From Rhodospirillaceae bacterium (GTDB lineage: Bacteria > Pseudomonadota > Alphaproteobacteria > Rhodospirillales > Rhodospirillaceae): 64,000 bases of DNA. The notes beneath the pieces were generated by a model. That model searched no databases. It saw only the letters and a program-made list of their open reading frames with translations, and was not told the origin of the DNA. The stretch lies in NCBI GenBank assembly GCA_019694335.1, contig JAIBCD010000007.1:1-64000 (forward strand). Reading direction: 5' to 3'. Below are positions 53,352 to 62,782 of the stretch, piece after piece (the first letter of the stretch is position 1; the number at the start of each line of letters is the position of its first letter). The position numbers and the translations under genes were made by a program.

Positions 53352-53830
53352 GTATCCAGGAGGCGCCGCACCTTGCGCCGGAAGCGCCCGGCGCTCGCCG
53401 GCGTCAGGCTGGAGAACCAGCCGGCCAGGCCGCCGTCGCGCGCGATCAGGTATTTGTGGAAGTTCCACAGCGGCCGTGCGAGCAGTCCGCCTTCCTGCGC
53501 CAGCCAGCGGAACAAAGGATCGGCGTCTCGGCCACGCACGTGATGCTTTGCGGCCATGGGAAAGTCGATGCCATAGTTGTGCTGGCAGAAGGCGGCGATG
53601 CTGTCGGCGTCGTCTTGCTCCTGTTCGCCGAAGTCGTTGCAGGGCACGCCGATCACCACCAGACCCCGGTCCTTGTACTCCCGCCACAGCGCCTCGAGGC
53701 CGGCGTATTGGGGCGTAAGCGCGCAGGCCGAGGCGGTGTTGACGATCACCAAAGGCCTTCCGCGCCAGGCGGCCAGCGGCATGGGCTTGCCGGACAAGGT
53801 CGTCAGTTCGAAATCGTAGGCGGTGGTCAT
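53348..53830 (-). CDS. Glutathione peroxidase
   Basis: This 160-aa thioredoxin-fold peroxidase has the catalytic tetrad pattern: Cys in VNTASACALTPQY, Gln in CNDFGEQEQ, and Trp-Asn in LWNFHKYLI. It uses cysteine instead of selenocysteine. It reduces peroxides with glutathione or thioredoxin. Length fits the bacterial BtuE-like group. It is translated together with the GIY-YIG protein. Confidence 0.92.
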   Translation of the reverse strand: MTTAYDFELTTLSGKPMPLAAWRGRPLVIVNTASACALTPQYAGLEALWREYKDRGLVVIGVPCNDFGEQEQDDADSIAAFCQHNYGIDFPMAAKHHVRGRDADPLFRWLAQEGGLLARPLWNFHKYLIARDGGLAGWFSSLTPASAGRFRRKVRRLLDT

Positions 53831-53985
53831 CGCGGTGTTTTATACGGCGTTCATGATGGTGTCTGCCGACCAATAGGGGAAAAGAACGGGCCTTGTCGTC
53901 CGATCCCGCCGGCGCGTTGCCGGAGAGAAAGTCCGGGATGTGCCGGGCCCTCGCCAGGCAATCGCGGACGACGAAGAGGCGGCGC

Positions 53986-54885
53986 TTAGTTCAGTGCCTC
54001 GACTTTCACCGCCACCGTCAGGGTGTGCCCGCCGCCGCCGGTGATCAGGCCGCGCAAGGGCGTCACGTCGGTGAAATCCCGCCCATAGGCGACCGCGATA
54101 TGCTCCTCGGCCACCATCAACGCATTGGTTGGGTCGAACTCCAGCCAGCCGATCTCGGGCCCGCACCAGACCGAAACCCAGGCGTGGCTGGCGTCGGCGC
54201 CGACGAGCTTCTCGTCGGGCTTGGCGTCCGGCTGCGGTTGCGCGGCGTGGGTTTTCAGATAACCCGAAACATAGCGCGCCGGCAGGCCGAGGCCGCGCAG
54301 GCCCGACAGCATGGCGTGGGTGAAGTCCTGACAAACGCCGTGGCGTCTTTCCATGATCTCGGACACCGGCGTGGTGATGGTGGTCGAGCCGGGCGCATAG
54401 GCGAAATCCTGTTTGATGCGTTTGGCCAGGTCGAAGGCGGCGGCGATCATGGTGGCGCCGGGCGCGAAACTCCCGGCGGCATAGGCGGTGGCGGCCGGAT
54501 CGATCGGCACCAGGGGCGATGCGTAAATGAACTCCGCCGCCTCCGGGTATTCCGGGAAGGCGTCCGCCCGCAGGCCGTCGCGCACGGTCTCCCACGCGGG
54601 GGCGGCGGACTCCGGCGTCCAGGTCGGTGCGGTGACCTCCACCAGCGTCTTCTGAACGACGGCGAATTCGGTATGGGCGGTCTCGATCGAGAAGTGATGC
54701 AGGCCGTTGCCGAAGTGATCGCTGAACGCCATCGCCCAGGCCGGCGTCGGCGTGACATCGAGGGAATGTTCGATCCGCCGCTGCAACGCGTTGTTGACCG
54801 GCGACAGGCGCGCGATATGCATGCCGATATCGACCGGCAGGCTGTAGGTATAGCGGGTCTCGTGGCGGACAGCGTAGCGCTTCAT
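53986..54885 (-). CDS. Transglutaminase-like cysteine protease domain protein
   Basis: The 299-aa protein has an N-terminal beta domain (KRYAVRHETRYTYSLPVDIGMHIARLSP) and a transglutaminase core with the triad Cys in RHGVCQDFTHAMLSGLRGLGLPARYVSGYL, His in SHAWVSVWCG and Asp in WLEFDPTNA. No signal peptide. It is the last of three tightly packed genes (57384-60659, 54882-57380 and this one) found together in many bacteria. The family is predicted to cut or join peptide bonds; the substrate is not known. Confidence 0.88.
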   Translation of the reverse strand: MKRYAVRHETRYTYSLPVDIGMHIARLSPVNNALQRRIEHSLDVTPTPAWAMAFSDHFGNGLHHFSIETAHTEFAVVQKTLVEVTAPTWTPESAAPAWETVRDGLRADAFPEYPEAAEFIYASPLVPIDPAATAYAAGSFAPGATMIAAAFDLAKRIKQDFAYAPGSTTITTPVSEIMERRHGVCQDFTHAMLSGLRGLGLPARYVSGYLKTHAAQPQPDAKPDEKLVGADASHAWVSVWCGPEIGWLEFDPTNALMVAEEHIAVAYGRDFTDVTPLRGLITGGGGHTLTVAVKVEALN

Positions 54886-57380
54886 GACGCAGCCCGGTCC
54901 TCGTCGCCATCGCGCGCGGCGAACACCACGCTGCGGGCGATCTTGATATGGGTGAAGAAGCTGCGGGTCAGCATGTCCGAAAGGGAGATCAGCTCGCTGC
55001 GGCAGGTGCGCGCGCCCACGCCGAGCCCTTCGGTGAGCGCGTCGAACCGATCAGGGGACAGGTCGGCGAGCGGCGTGGGCGCCCGCAAGGATTCCAGCAG
55101 CCGGTCGACCAGCTGCTTTTCCTCGGCCAGCGGGTCGTGGCCTATCAGGCCGTCGAGTTCCTTGCGCAGGGCCTCGAGCTGGTAAGCGAGGCCGCGCGGG
55201 TTCCGGGCTTCGGTGAGGACGATGTCGGTGGCCGCCAGCGAGTAGGAGTCCATCGGGAACCGCTTGCGGTGGGTCATCACCGAGTCGCACAGCTCGAGCA
55301 ACAGGCGCACGCTGGCCTCCACCCGCGCCGGGTGTCCGCCGAACATGGTGTCGACCGCATTGCAGATCTGGATGCCGCGCTCGATGCGCCGGCCGATTTC
55401 CAGGAAGCGCCAGCCCATGCCCCGGGTCATGTTCTCGGCCGCCGTGCCGTTGAAGGCGCTCAGCGCCATCAGCATGGCGTCGACGGACCCCAGCAGGGAA
55501 TCGAAGTCGTCGCCGGCGGTATGGGCGAGCGGCCGCGTCAGCACGCTGACGATGCGCCACATGTCCTGGGACAGGCGGTCGCGCAGGGAAACGGCGATCT
55601 GACGCAGCGAGCCCTGGTAACGCGCGACGCTGCCGTTGGGCGTCATGCTGGTGACCACGCTCATGGTGAACACCGCGCCGTCCACCGGCGCCCTGGAATC
55701 GTCGGCACCGATCCATCCGCCGTTATGGAGCAGGTGGGCCAGCAACTGTAGTTCGGCCGTTTCCCGCGGGCTCGGGTTCCCGCGCACCAGGCGCGTGACC
55801 GTGGACCGAAGCTGGCGCGCGCCCGCATCCAGGCGCTCGGCATACCGGCCCAGCCAGAACAGGTCGTCGGCGACGCGGCTGCCGACGGCGTCGGGCACTT
55901 TGTGGGTCTTGCGCAGTTCCACCAGGCTTTCGGCGTGGCTGCCTTCCTCGGCAGGCTCGTCCTTCAAAATCCAGACATCTTTCACGATGCCGCCGAGGTG
56001 CAGCGCCTGGCGCTGGTCGTCGCTGTTGGCGATGCGCGCGACGCCGCCGGGCACCGGGCGCCAGGTGTCGCCCGCCGAGAACGCGCCGACCCGCAACACC
56101 ACCGGGCGCGGCTCCAGACCGTTCTCGGAGAAGGCGGGTACGCGGCTGTGCATGACGCGCTCCACCGCCACATATTGACCCGGGGCGGCGCGCAACGCGG
56201 CCAGGTGTCCCGCCAACTCTTGGTCGGTGCTGCGCGCGAGGTCGAGCGGCGCGATCTCGGGATGGAACGCCTGCTGCAGAACGAATTTCTCGGGCGTGTT
56301 GAGGACTTCCTCCAGCGGCGCCTTCTGGCCGCACCACCATGTGGTGACGGCAGGCAGGGTCAGTTCCTCGCCCAGCAGTTTGCGGGCGATGGCGGGCAGG
56401 AAGGGCGCGAGGCCGGGGGTCTCCGCCACCGCCGTGCCCGGCAGGTTGAGCAGCACCACGTTGCCCGCGCGGACCGCCGCCACCAGGCCGGCGACGCCCA
56501 GCGCGGAATCGGCGCGCAATTCCAGCGGATCGCAATATTCGCCGTCGACGCGGCGGTAGATCACATGCACGCGCGCCAGGCCATCGAGGGTGCGCAGGTA
56601 CACCAGACCCTCGCGCACCGTAAGGTCGGAGCCCTGCGCCAGCGTGATGCCGAGTTCCTGGGCGAGCAGCACATGCTCGGGATAGGAAGCGTTGTGCGGG
56701 CCGGGCGTCAGAAGGACGATGCGCGGGTTGTCGTCGAGCTTGCCCCCGATCGCCTGCAGGCTCGCCTGCCATTCATCGACGGCGGGTTGGAGGCGGCGGA
56801 CGGCCGCGTTTCGGAAGGCTTCCGGGAAACTGCGCGCGGCGACGCTGCGGTGGCGCAGCGCATACCCGACCGCGCCCGGCGCCTGGGTGCGGTCCGCCAG
56901 GACACGCCAACCACCGTCGGGCATGCGCACCAGGTCGGCGGCGTAGAAATGCAGGGGCGGCGCGAGCGGGCTGGTGACGAAGCGCACCGGGCGCAGGAAT
57001 GCGGGATTGTTGAACACCAGGAACGGCGGCAGCAGTTTGTCGCGGATCAGCGTCTGCGGCCCGTAGATATCCTCGAGAACCAGGTTCAGGAGCTTGGCGC
57101 GCTGTGCCATGCCCGCCGCGATCCCTTGCCACTCCGCGTCGGGGATGATGAGCGGCAGGAGGTCCATGCCCCAGTGGGGCGTGGGCTCCGCGCCCTCGGT
57201 AAACAGGTTGTCGGCGGCGGCGAGATGGCCGGCCGCGCGCGCCTGCTTCTCGCGCAGCATCTCCGGCGGCATGCCCCAGACCAGCGCCATGAGGTCGCGC
57301 CAGTGCGGACGCAACGCCCGCCTGCCCGACACCATCTCGTCGTAGGCGACAAGGGCCGTGGGGAGATGTTCCGCCGTCAT
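54882..57380 (-). CDS. Fused circularly permuted ATP-grasp and alpha-E protein
   Basis: The 832-aa protein joins two parts that are often separate. Residues 1 to about 480 are a circularly permuted ATP-grasp ligase (LLPLIIPDAEWQGIAAGMAQRAKLLNLVLEDIYG, RIVLLTPGPHNASYPEHVLLAQELGI, VHVIYRRVDGEYCDPLELR). Residues about 510-832 are the all-helical alpha-E (DUF403) domain, beginning RVADDLFWLGRYAERLDAGARQLRST. The ligase is expected to form peptide-like bonds with ATP. It lies 3 nt after the large transglutaminase gene and overlaps the small one by 4 nt. Confidence 0.9.
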   Translation of the reverse strand: MTAEHLPTALVAYDEMVSGRRALRPHWRDLMALVWGMPPEMLREKQARAAGHLAAADNLFTEGAEPTPHWGMDLLPLIIPDAEWQGIAAGMAQRAKLLNLVLEDIYGPQTLIRDKLLPPFLVFNNPAFLRPVRFVTSPLAPPLHFYAADLVRMPDGGWRVLADRTQAPGAVGYALRHRSVAARSFPEAFRNAAVRRLQPAVDEWQASLQAIGGKLDDNPRIVLLTPGPHNASYPEHVLLAQELGITLAQGSDLTVREGLVYLRTLDGLARVHVIYRRVDGEYCDPLELRADSALGVAGLVAAVRAGNVVLLNLPGTAVAETPGLAPFLPAIARKLLGEELTLPAVTTWWCGQKAPLEEVLNTPEKFVLQQAFHPEIAPLDLARSTDQELAGHLAALRAAPGQYVAVERVMHSRVPAFSENGLEPRPVVLRVGAFSAGDTWRPVPGGVARIANSDDQRQALHLGGIVKDVWILKDEPAEEGSHAESLVELRKTHKVPDAVGSRVADDLFWLGRYAERLDAGARQLRSTVTRLVRGNPSPRETAELQLLAHLLHNGGWIGADDSRAPVDGAVFTMSVVTSMTPNGSVARYQGSLRQIAVSLRDRLSQDMWRIVSVLTRPLAHTAGDDFDSLLGSVDAMLMALSAFNGTAAENMTRGMGWRFLEIGRRIERGIQICNAVDTMFGGHPARVEASVRLLLELCDSVMTHRKRFPMDSYSLAATDIVLTEARNPRGLAYQLEALRKELDGLIGHDPLAEEKQLVDRLLESLRAPTPLADLSPDRFDALTEGLGVGARTCRSELISLSDMLTRSFFTHIKIARSVVFAARDGDEDRAAS

Positions 57381-57383
57381 CGC

Positions 57384-60300
57384 TTACGGATTGGCGCGAA
57401 GGTCTAAAGTCACGGGGTGCTCGCCGGCCTGGATCCCCGGCAGCGGCGTGAATTCGCCGATGCTGTGGCCGAACGGGTAGAAGCGGGCGCGGCGGCGGGT
57501 TTCGGCCTCATTGGCGTTGACCGGGAAGCGCTCGAAGTTGCGTCCGCCCGGGTGGCTGACGTGATAGGTGCAGCCGGCGATGGAGCGTCCGGCCCAGGAG
57601 TCGTAGATGTCGAAGGTCAAAGGCGTGTTCACCGGCAGGGTCGGATGCAGGGCGCGCGGCGGCTGCCAGGCCCGGAAGCGGATACCGGCGACATATTCGC
57701 CTTTTTTGCCGGTGGCGCGCAACGGCACCCGACGGCCGTTGCAGACCAGGGCATGGCGTTCGTCCGTAAAGCCTTCCAGTTTCACCTGGAGCCGTTCGAG
57801 AGAACTGTCCACGGCGCGCGAGGTTCCACCGGGCGCGGAATCCTCGCCCAGTACGTGCCAGGGCTCCAGGGCCTGGCGCAGTTCCAGGCCGACGCCACGC
57901 GCCGCGATTTCGCCGATCAGCGGGAACCGGAACGCGTGATGGGCGTGGAACCACTGCGGATCGAAGCCGTAGCCCGCGCGGGATAGATCGTCCAGCACGT
58001 CGGCGAAGTCGCCCGCGCAGAAATACGGCAGCATGAATTCGTCATGCAGGCGCGTGCCGTAGCGGGCCAGCGGCCGGTCATAGGGCTGCTGCCAGAACAG
58101 GGCCACCAATGCGCGCAGCAACAGTTGCTGGGCGAGGCTCATGCGCGCATGAGGCGGCATTTCGAAGGCGCGCAATTCGAGCAGGCCGAGCCGGCCCGCC
58201 GCGCCGTCGGGCGAATACAACTTGTCGACGCAGAATTCGGTGCGGTGGGTGTTGCCGGTCACGTCCACCAGCACGTCGCGGAAAATCCGATCCACGAGCC
58301 ACGGCGGTGAGGCCGGTGCGCGGCGCAACGCATCGAAGGCGAGACCCAGCTCATAAGTGGAATCGTCACGCGCTTCGTCCACGCGGGGATGCTGGCTGGT
58401 GGGGCCGAGGAACAGGCCCGAAAACAGGTAGGACAGCGACGGGTGATTGTGCCAGTAGCCCACCAGGCTCTTCACCAGGTCGGGGCGGCGCAGCAGCGGT
58501 GAGTCGGACGGCGTCGGGCCACCCAGGACGATGTGGTTGCCCCCGCCGGTGCCGACATGCCGGCCGTCGAGCATGAATTTTTCCGCGACCAGGCGTTCGG
58601 CGCGCGCCTCTTCATAGATGATGTCGGTCGCGGCGGCGAGGTCGCGCCAGGAGCCCGACGGATGGATGTTGACCTCGATCACGCCGGGGTCGGGCGTGAC
58701 GGAGAATTTCCGCAGACGCGGATCGTTGGGCGGCAGGTAGCCTTCGAGCATCACCGGTTGGTTGCGCGCGGCGGCCACATCCTCGACGGCGGCCGCGAGG
58801 TCGAGATAGTCCTCGGTGCTGTCCAGGGGCGGCATGAAGATATGCATCAGCCCGTCGCGTACCTCCACGCACAGGGCGGTGCGCACCACGCTGGCATCCG
58901 ACACGCCGGGCCTCGGCGGTTCCGGCTCGCGCGGATCCTGCATCTTCAGGCGCGCGGCGGACCGCGCGAGCGGCGGCAACTCGGACATGGGATCGGGTGG
59001 CGTGGGATAAGTGTGATCGCCGGGCGCGGCCCAGGGCAAGGAGTCCAGAGGCAGGCGGTAACCCATGGGTGAGTCGCCGGGATGCAGGTACATGGCTTCC
59101 CGGCGCAGGAACCACGGGCCGCTTTTCCAAACCCGGTTATCGTCCACATATATCGTTCGCAGCGGCAGGGCGTAGCCGGCCACTTTCTCCAGGCCCTGGT
59201 CGAACAGGCGGGCGAAACGCGCCCGTTCCAGGGGGTCTTTCAGCTGGCTCTTGAGGGGGTCAACATTCACCGGCAGGCGCCGTTCGCGCCACATATAGTA
59301 CCAGACGTCTTCATGAGCGGCGGCGGCGTAAGCCGGGTCGACGCCGAGACGCGCCGCGAGATCACGGGCGAAGCCGCCGGCATCGTCGGGTGTGAGCGCG
59401 GTGTTCCGGCTTTCGTCCGCCGCGAACAAGGCGGGATCGCGCCAGACAGGTTGGCCGTCCTTGCGCCACAGGCAGGTAAGTGCCCAGCGCGGCAATTGTT
59501 CGCCCGGATACCATTTGCCTTGGCCGTAATGCAGCAGATAGCCCGAGGCGAAGCGCCCGGCGAGGCGGCGCAGCAGGCCGCCGGCGTAACGGCGCTTGGT
59601 GGGGCCGAGGGCCTGGGTGTTCCATTCGCCGCCGTGGGGATCGTCCGCCGCGACGAAGGTGGGCTCGCCGCCCATGGTCAGGCGCACATCCAGGCGTTTG
59701 AGATCGGCGTCGACCCGTTCACCGAGCGCGTTGACCGCGGCCCAGGCCTCATCGCTGTAAGGGTGCGTGACGCGCGGCGCTTCCGGCAGGCGCCGCACGT
59801 TCATCTCGAAATGAAATCTGGTCTCGACCTTTTCCGCGAAGCCCGAGATGGCCGCGGCGCTCTGCGGTTCGGGCGACGCCGCCAGCGGGATGTGGCCCTC
59901 GCCGGTCAGCAGGCCCGACGTGGGATCGAGGCCGATCCAGCCCGCGCCCGGCAGGTAGACTTCGCACCAGGCGTGCAGGTCGGTGAAGTCGGCCGGAACG
60001 CCAGCGGGGCCGTCCAGCGGCTTCTGGTCCGGCACCAGCTGGATCAGGTAGCCCGAGACGAAGCGCGCCGCGAAACCGAGGTGGCGCAGGATGTGCACCA
60101 GCAGCCAACTGGTGTCGCGGCACGAACCTTTGCGCGACGTGAGGGTTTCCTCCGGCGTCTGCACGCCGGCTTCCATGCGGATGACGTAGCCGATGTCCTG
60201 CTGCAGTTTCTGATTCAACTCGACCAGCGCGTCCACCGTGCCCTTGGGGGTGGGCCGCACCAGGTCGAGGTATTTTGCCAGGATGGGACTGAGCGGTGCG

Positions 60301-60659
60301 AGTTTGCGGAACGGCGCCAGTTCCTCGTCGAGGCTCGGGTCGTAGGTGAACGGGAACCTCTCGGCGCTGGGTTCCAGGAAGAAGTCGAACGGATTGATCA
60401 CCGCCATGTCGGCGATCAGATCGACCGTGACCGAGAACACCCTGGTGCTTTCGGGCACCACCACGCGGGCGAGGAAATTGCCTTGCGGATCCTGCTGCCA
60501 GTTCAGGAAGTGTCCGGCGGGTTCGATCTTAAGGCTGTAGGCCTCGATCGGCGTGCGGCAATGCGGCGCCGGCCGGAGACGGATAACCTGCGGGCCCAGG
60601 GCGATCAGGCGTGGGTAGCGGTATTCCGTGTGGTGGCGAAGGGCGACCTTGATGCTCAA
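57384..60659 (-). CDS. Large transglutaminase-DUF2126 protein
   Basis: The 1091-aa protein begins with the beta domain and transglutaminase core (MSIKVALRHHTEYRYPRLIAL; Cys in SRKGSCRDTSWLLVHILRHLG; His in FTDLHAWCEVYLPG; Asp in WIGLDPTSG). The long C-terminal part is DUF2126 (LDVRLTMGGEPTFV, VMLEGYLPPNDPRLRKFSVTPDPGVIEVNIHP, GTGGGNHIVLGGPTPSDSPLLRRPDL). Its GGGN and E-V-N residues suggest a further ligase-like site. It is the first gene of the three-gene operon. No signal peptide. Confidence 0.92.
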   Translation of the reverse strand: MSIKVALRHHTEYRYPRLIALGPQVIRLRPAPHCRTPIEAYSLKIEPAGHFLNWQQDPQGNFLARVVVPESTRVFSVTVDLIADMAVINPFDFFLEPSAERFPFTYDPSLDEELAPFRKLAPLSPILAKYLDLVRPTPKGTVDALVELNQKLQQDIGYVIRMEAGVQTPEETLTSRKGSCRDTSWLLVHILRHLGFAARFVSGYLIQLVPDQKPLDGPAGVPADFTDLHAWCEVYLPGAGWIGLDPTSGLLTGEGHIPLAASPEPQSAAAISGFAEKVETRFHFEMNVRRLPEAPRVTHPYSDEAWAAVNALGERVDADLKRLDVRLTMGGEPTFVAADDPHGGEWNTQALGPTKRRYAGGLLRRLAGRFASGYLLHYGQGKWYPGEQLPRWALTCLWRKDGQPVWRDPALFAADESRNTALTPDDAGGFARDLAARLGVDPAYAAAAHEDVWYYMWRERRLPVNVDPLKSQLKDPLERARFARLFDQGLEKVAGYALPLRTIYVDDNRVWKSGPWFLRREAMYLHPGDSPMGYRLPLDSLPWAAPGDHTYPTPPDPMSELPPLARSAARLKMQDPREPEPPRPGVSDASVVRTALCVEVRDGLMHIFMPPLDSTEDYLDLAAAVEDVAAARNQPVMLEGYLPPNDPRLRKFSVTPDPGVIEVNIHPSGSWRDLAAATDIIYEEARAERLVAEKFMLDGRHVGTGGGNHIVLGGPTPSDSPLLRRPDLVKSLVGYWHNHPSLSYLFSGLFLGPTSQHPRVDEARDDSTYELGLAFDALRRAPASPPWLVDRIFRDVLVDVTGNTHRTEFCVDKLYSPDGAAGRLGLLELRAFEMPPHARMSLAQQLLLRALVALFWQQPYDRPLARYGTRLHDEFMLPYFCAGDFADVLDDLSRAGYGFDPQWFHAHHAFRFPLIGEIAARGVGLELRQALEPWHVLGEDSAPGGTSRAVDSSLERLQVKLEGFTDERHALVCNGRRVPLRATGKKGEYVAGIRFRAWQPPRALHPTLPVNTPLTFDIYDSWAGRSIAGCTYHVSHPGGRNFERFPVNANEAETRRRARFYPFGHSIGEFTPLPGIQAGEHPVTLDLRANP

Positions 60660-60681
60660 CGGTTGCTCCCTTCGCGGCCCT

Positions 60682-61896
60682 TCAATGCGCGGCGAGAATC
60701 AGGTTCTTCACGACCGGGTAGATCTGGTTGTGCCACTTCTTGCCGCTGAACACCCCGTAATGTCCCGCGCCGGCCTGCAGGTGGTGCTGCTTGAGGTGGG
60801 GACGCAGGTTGCGGCACAGGTCGTGGGCCGCGGCTGTTTGACCGACCGCGCAGATGTCGTCACGCTCGCCTTCGATGGTCAGCAAAGCCGTGCGGCGGAT
60901 GGCGCCGGGATCGACCTTGCGCCCGCGGTACGTGAGTTCGCCCAGCGCCAGTTCCGGCGTCTTGAACACGCGCTCGACGGTCTCCAGGAAGAACTCGCCC
61001 GCGAGGTCGATCACCGCGAAGTACTCGTCATAGAACGTCATGATCGGTTGAGCATCGCCGCGGCGGCCGTGGGCGAGGTGGTCGTACATCTCGCGGTGCG
61101 CCTTGGCGTGGCGCTCCATGTTCATGGACATGAACGAGAACAACTGCAGGAAACCCGGGTACACACGCCGGCCCTGGCCCGCGAGGCCGAGAGGAACCGG
61201 ATGGATCAGGTTGCCCTCGAACCAGTCGATATCGTGATCGGAGGCGAAGATGTTGACCGAGGTGGGATTGATGCGCACGTCCACCGGCCCGGCCATGAGG
61301 GTCAGGCTCTTGGGCGTGGCGGGATCCTTATCCTCGGCGAGCAGCGAGACCGCCGCGAGCGCCTGCACGCATGGCTGACACACCGCGAGCACATGGCCGC
61401 CAGGCCCGATGGCGCGGATGAACCGCAGGACGTAGTCGACGAAATTGTCGAAACCGAACGCGCCCGCCGACATGGGAACGTCACGGGCGTTCTTCCAGTC
61501 GGTGAGATAGACGTCGTGATCGGCCAGCGCGGTCTCCACCGTGTGCCGCAGGATGGTGGAGAAGTGGCCCGACAGCGGCGCGATCAAAAGCAATTTAGGT
61601 TGGGGCGCCGCGTGGTTCTTGGCGAAATGCAGGAGATCGCAAAAAGGGAGCGAGAGCGCGACCTCCTCCCACACCGCCACGCTCTTGCCGCCGACCTCGA
61701 CATGGTCGATGCCGTAAGCCGGGCGTTCGTGCGTGACCGTGGAGCGCACCGCGACTTCCAGCATGGCGGCGGTGGTTTGTCCCAGGCAGCTGGCGTCGAA
61801 GGTCTTGAAGGTATTGCCGCCGGTGAGAGCGAATCTCGCGGCCATGCGCAAAGGTTCAAGGGCCGCCGTGGTGGCGTGATAGGCCTGATAAAGCAT
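60682..61896 (-). CDS. phaZ: Intracellular polyhydroxyalkanoate depolymerase
   Basis: The 404-aa alpha/beta hydrolase breaks down stored PHB granules. The nucleophile region VLAVCQPCVQALAAVSLL holds the cysteine used instead of serine in intracellular depolymerases; a DVYLTDWKNARDVP stretch and a C-terminal GAGHYGVFSG with the histidine complete the site. Length fits the Ralstonia PhaZ1 class. It lies 22 nt upstream of the large transglutaminase gene, in the same direction, so it may share its transcript. Confidence 0.92.
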   Translation of the reverse strand: MLYQAYHATTAALEPLRMAARFALTGGNTFKTFDASCLGQTTAAMLEVAVRSTVTHERPAYGIDHVEVGGKSVAVWEEVALSLPFCDLLHFAKNHAAPQPKLLLIAPLSGHFSTILRHTVETALADHDVYLTDWKNARDVPMSAGAFGFDNFVDYVLRFIRAIGPGGHVLAVCQPCVQALAAVSLLAEDKDPATPKSLTLMAGPVDVRINPTSVNIFASDHDIDWFEGNLIHPVPLGLAGQGRRVYPGFLQLFSFMSMNMERHAKAHREMYDHLAHGRRGDAQPIMTFYDEYFAVIDLAGEFFLETVERVFKTPELALGELTYRGRKVDPGAIRRTALLTIEGERDDICAVGQTAAAHDLCRNLRPHLKQHHLQAGAGHYGVFSGKKWHNQIYPVVKNLILAAH

Positions 61897-62018
61897 ACGA
61901 ATTCCAAATCCCCCGCGTACTGAACGCGACGGTGTTAATAAACGCTAGTGCTTTTTATGCTGCGCCGCAATATCATATCTCGCAGGTGCGCTATAACTTT
62001 CAGGTTTAAAGGAAACCC

Positions 62019-62666
62019 ATGGCCCGCGCGGTACTGACGATTTCCAGCAAAAACTATTCATCCTGGTCGTTGCGCGGCTGGCTCCTGTGCCAAATGGCGG
62101 GCCTGGAAGTGGAGGAGAAGAGGGTCTCCATCGAGGATAATCGCGCCGAACTGCTGCTGCTGGCGCCCTCGGTGCTGGTACCGCGCCTCAATCATGACGG
62201 CGCTAGCGTGTGGGACACCCTGGCGATCGCGGAGTATCTCGCCGAGGTGTTCCCCAATGCCGGCCTGCTGCCGGCCGACCGCCTGGCGCGTGCCCACTGC
62301 CGTTCGATCTCTGGTGAAATCCACTCAGGGTTTCATAACCTGCGCTCGGCGCTGCCCATGAACCTCAAGGCGCGCCACACCGCTTTCAAGGTGTTCGCCG
62401 GCGCGCAAGCCGACATCGACCGCATCAATACTATCTGGGCGGAGTGCCTGCAAAAATACGGCGGGCCGTTTCTGTTCGGGCCGCCGACCATCGCCGACGC
62501 CATGTACGCGCCGGTGTGCACGCGTTTCGTCACCTATGGCGTGGCGATGTCGGGCCCCGCCAGTTCCTATTGCCGCACGATCATGAGTTGGGCGCCGATG
62601 AAGGAATGGATCGCGGCGGCGAAGGAAGAGCCCGAGGAAATGGAAGAACTCGATTTTGAATTCTAG
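62019..62666 (+). CDS. Glutathione S-transferase family protein
   Basis: The 215-aa protein has the thioredoxin-like N-terminal domain (LTISSKNYSSWSLRGWLLCQMAGLEVEEKRV) with serine residues in the glutathione-activating position, and the VPRLNHDGASVWDTLAIAEYLAEVFP segment that binds glutathione. The C-terminal helical domain follows. AAAGGAAA precedes the ATG. Substrate unknown. Confidence 0.9.
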   Translation: MARAVLTISSKNYSSWSLRGWLLCQMAGLEVEEKRVSIEDNRAELLLLAPSVLVPRLNHDGASVWDTLAIAEYLAEVFPNAGLLPADRLARAHCRSISGEIHSGFHNLRSALPMNLKARHTAFKVFAGAQADIDRINTIWAECLQKYGGPFLFGPPTIADAMYAPVCTRFVTYGVAMSGPASSYCRTIMSWAPMKEWIAAAKEEPEEMEELDFEF

Positions 62667-62782
62667 CCACCTTCCGCAGTGGGAACTTCTAAGCGCCACG
62701 CGAGGTCAACGGCAAGATTCCCAGGCGGCAGAATGTGCCTCAAGGCCCCTGAAGCAACAGCTTTATGGCCGCGATCACCCGT

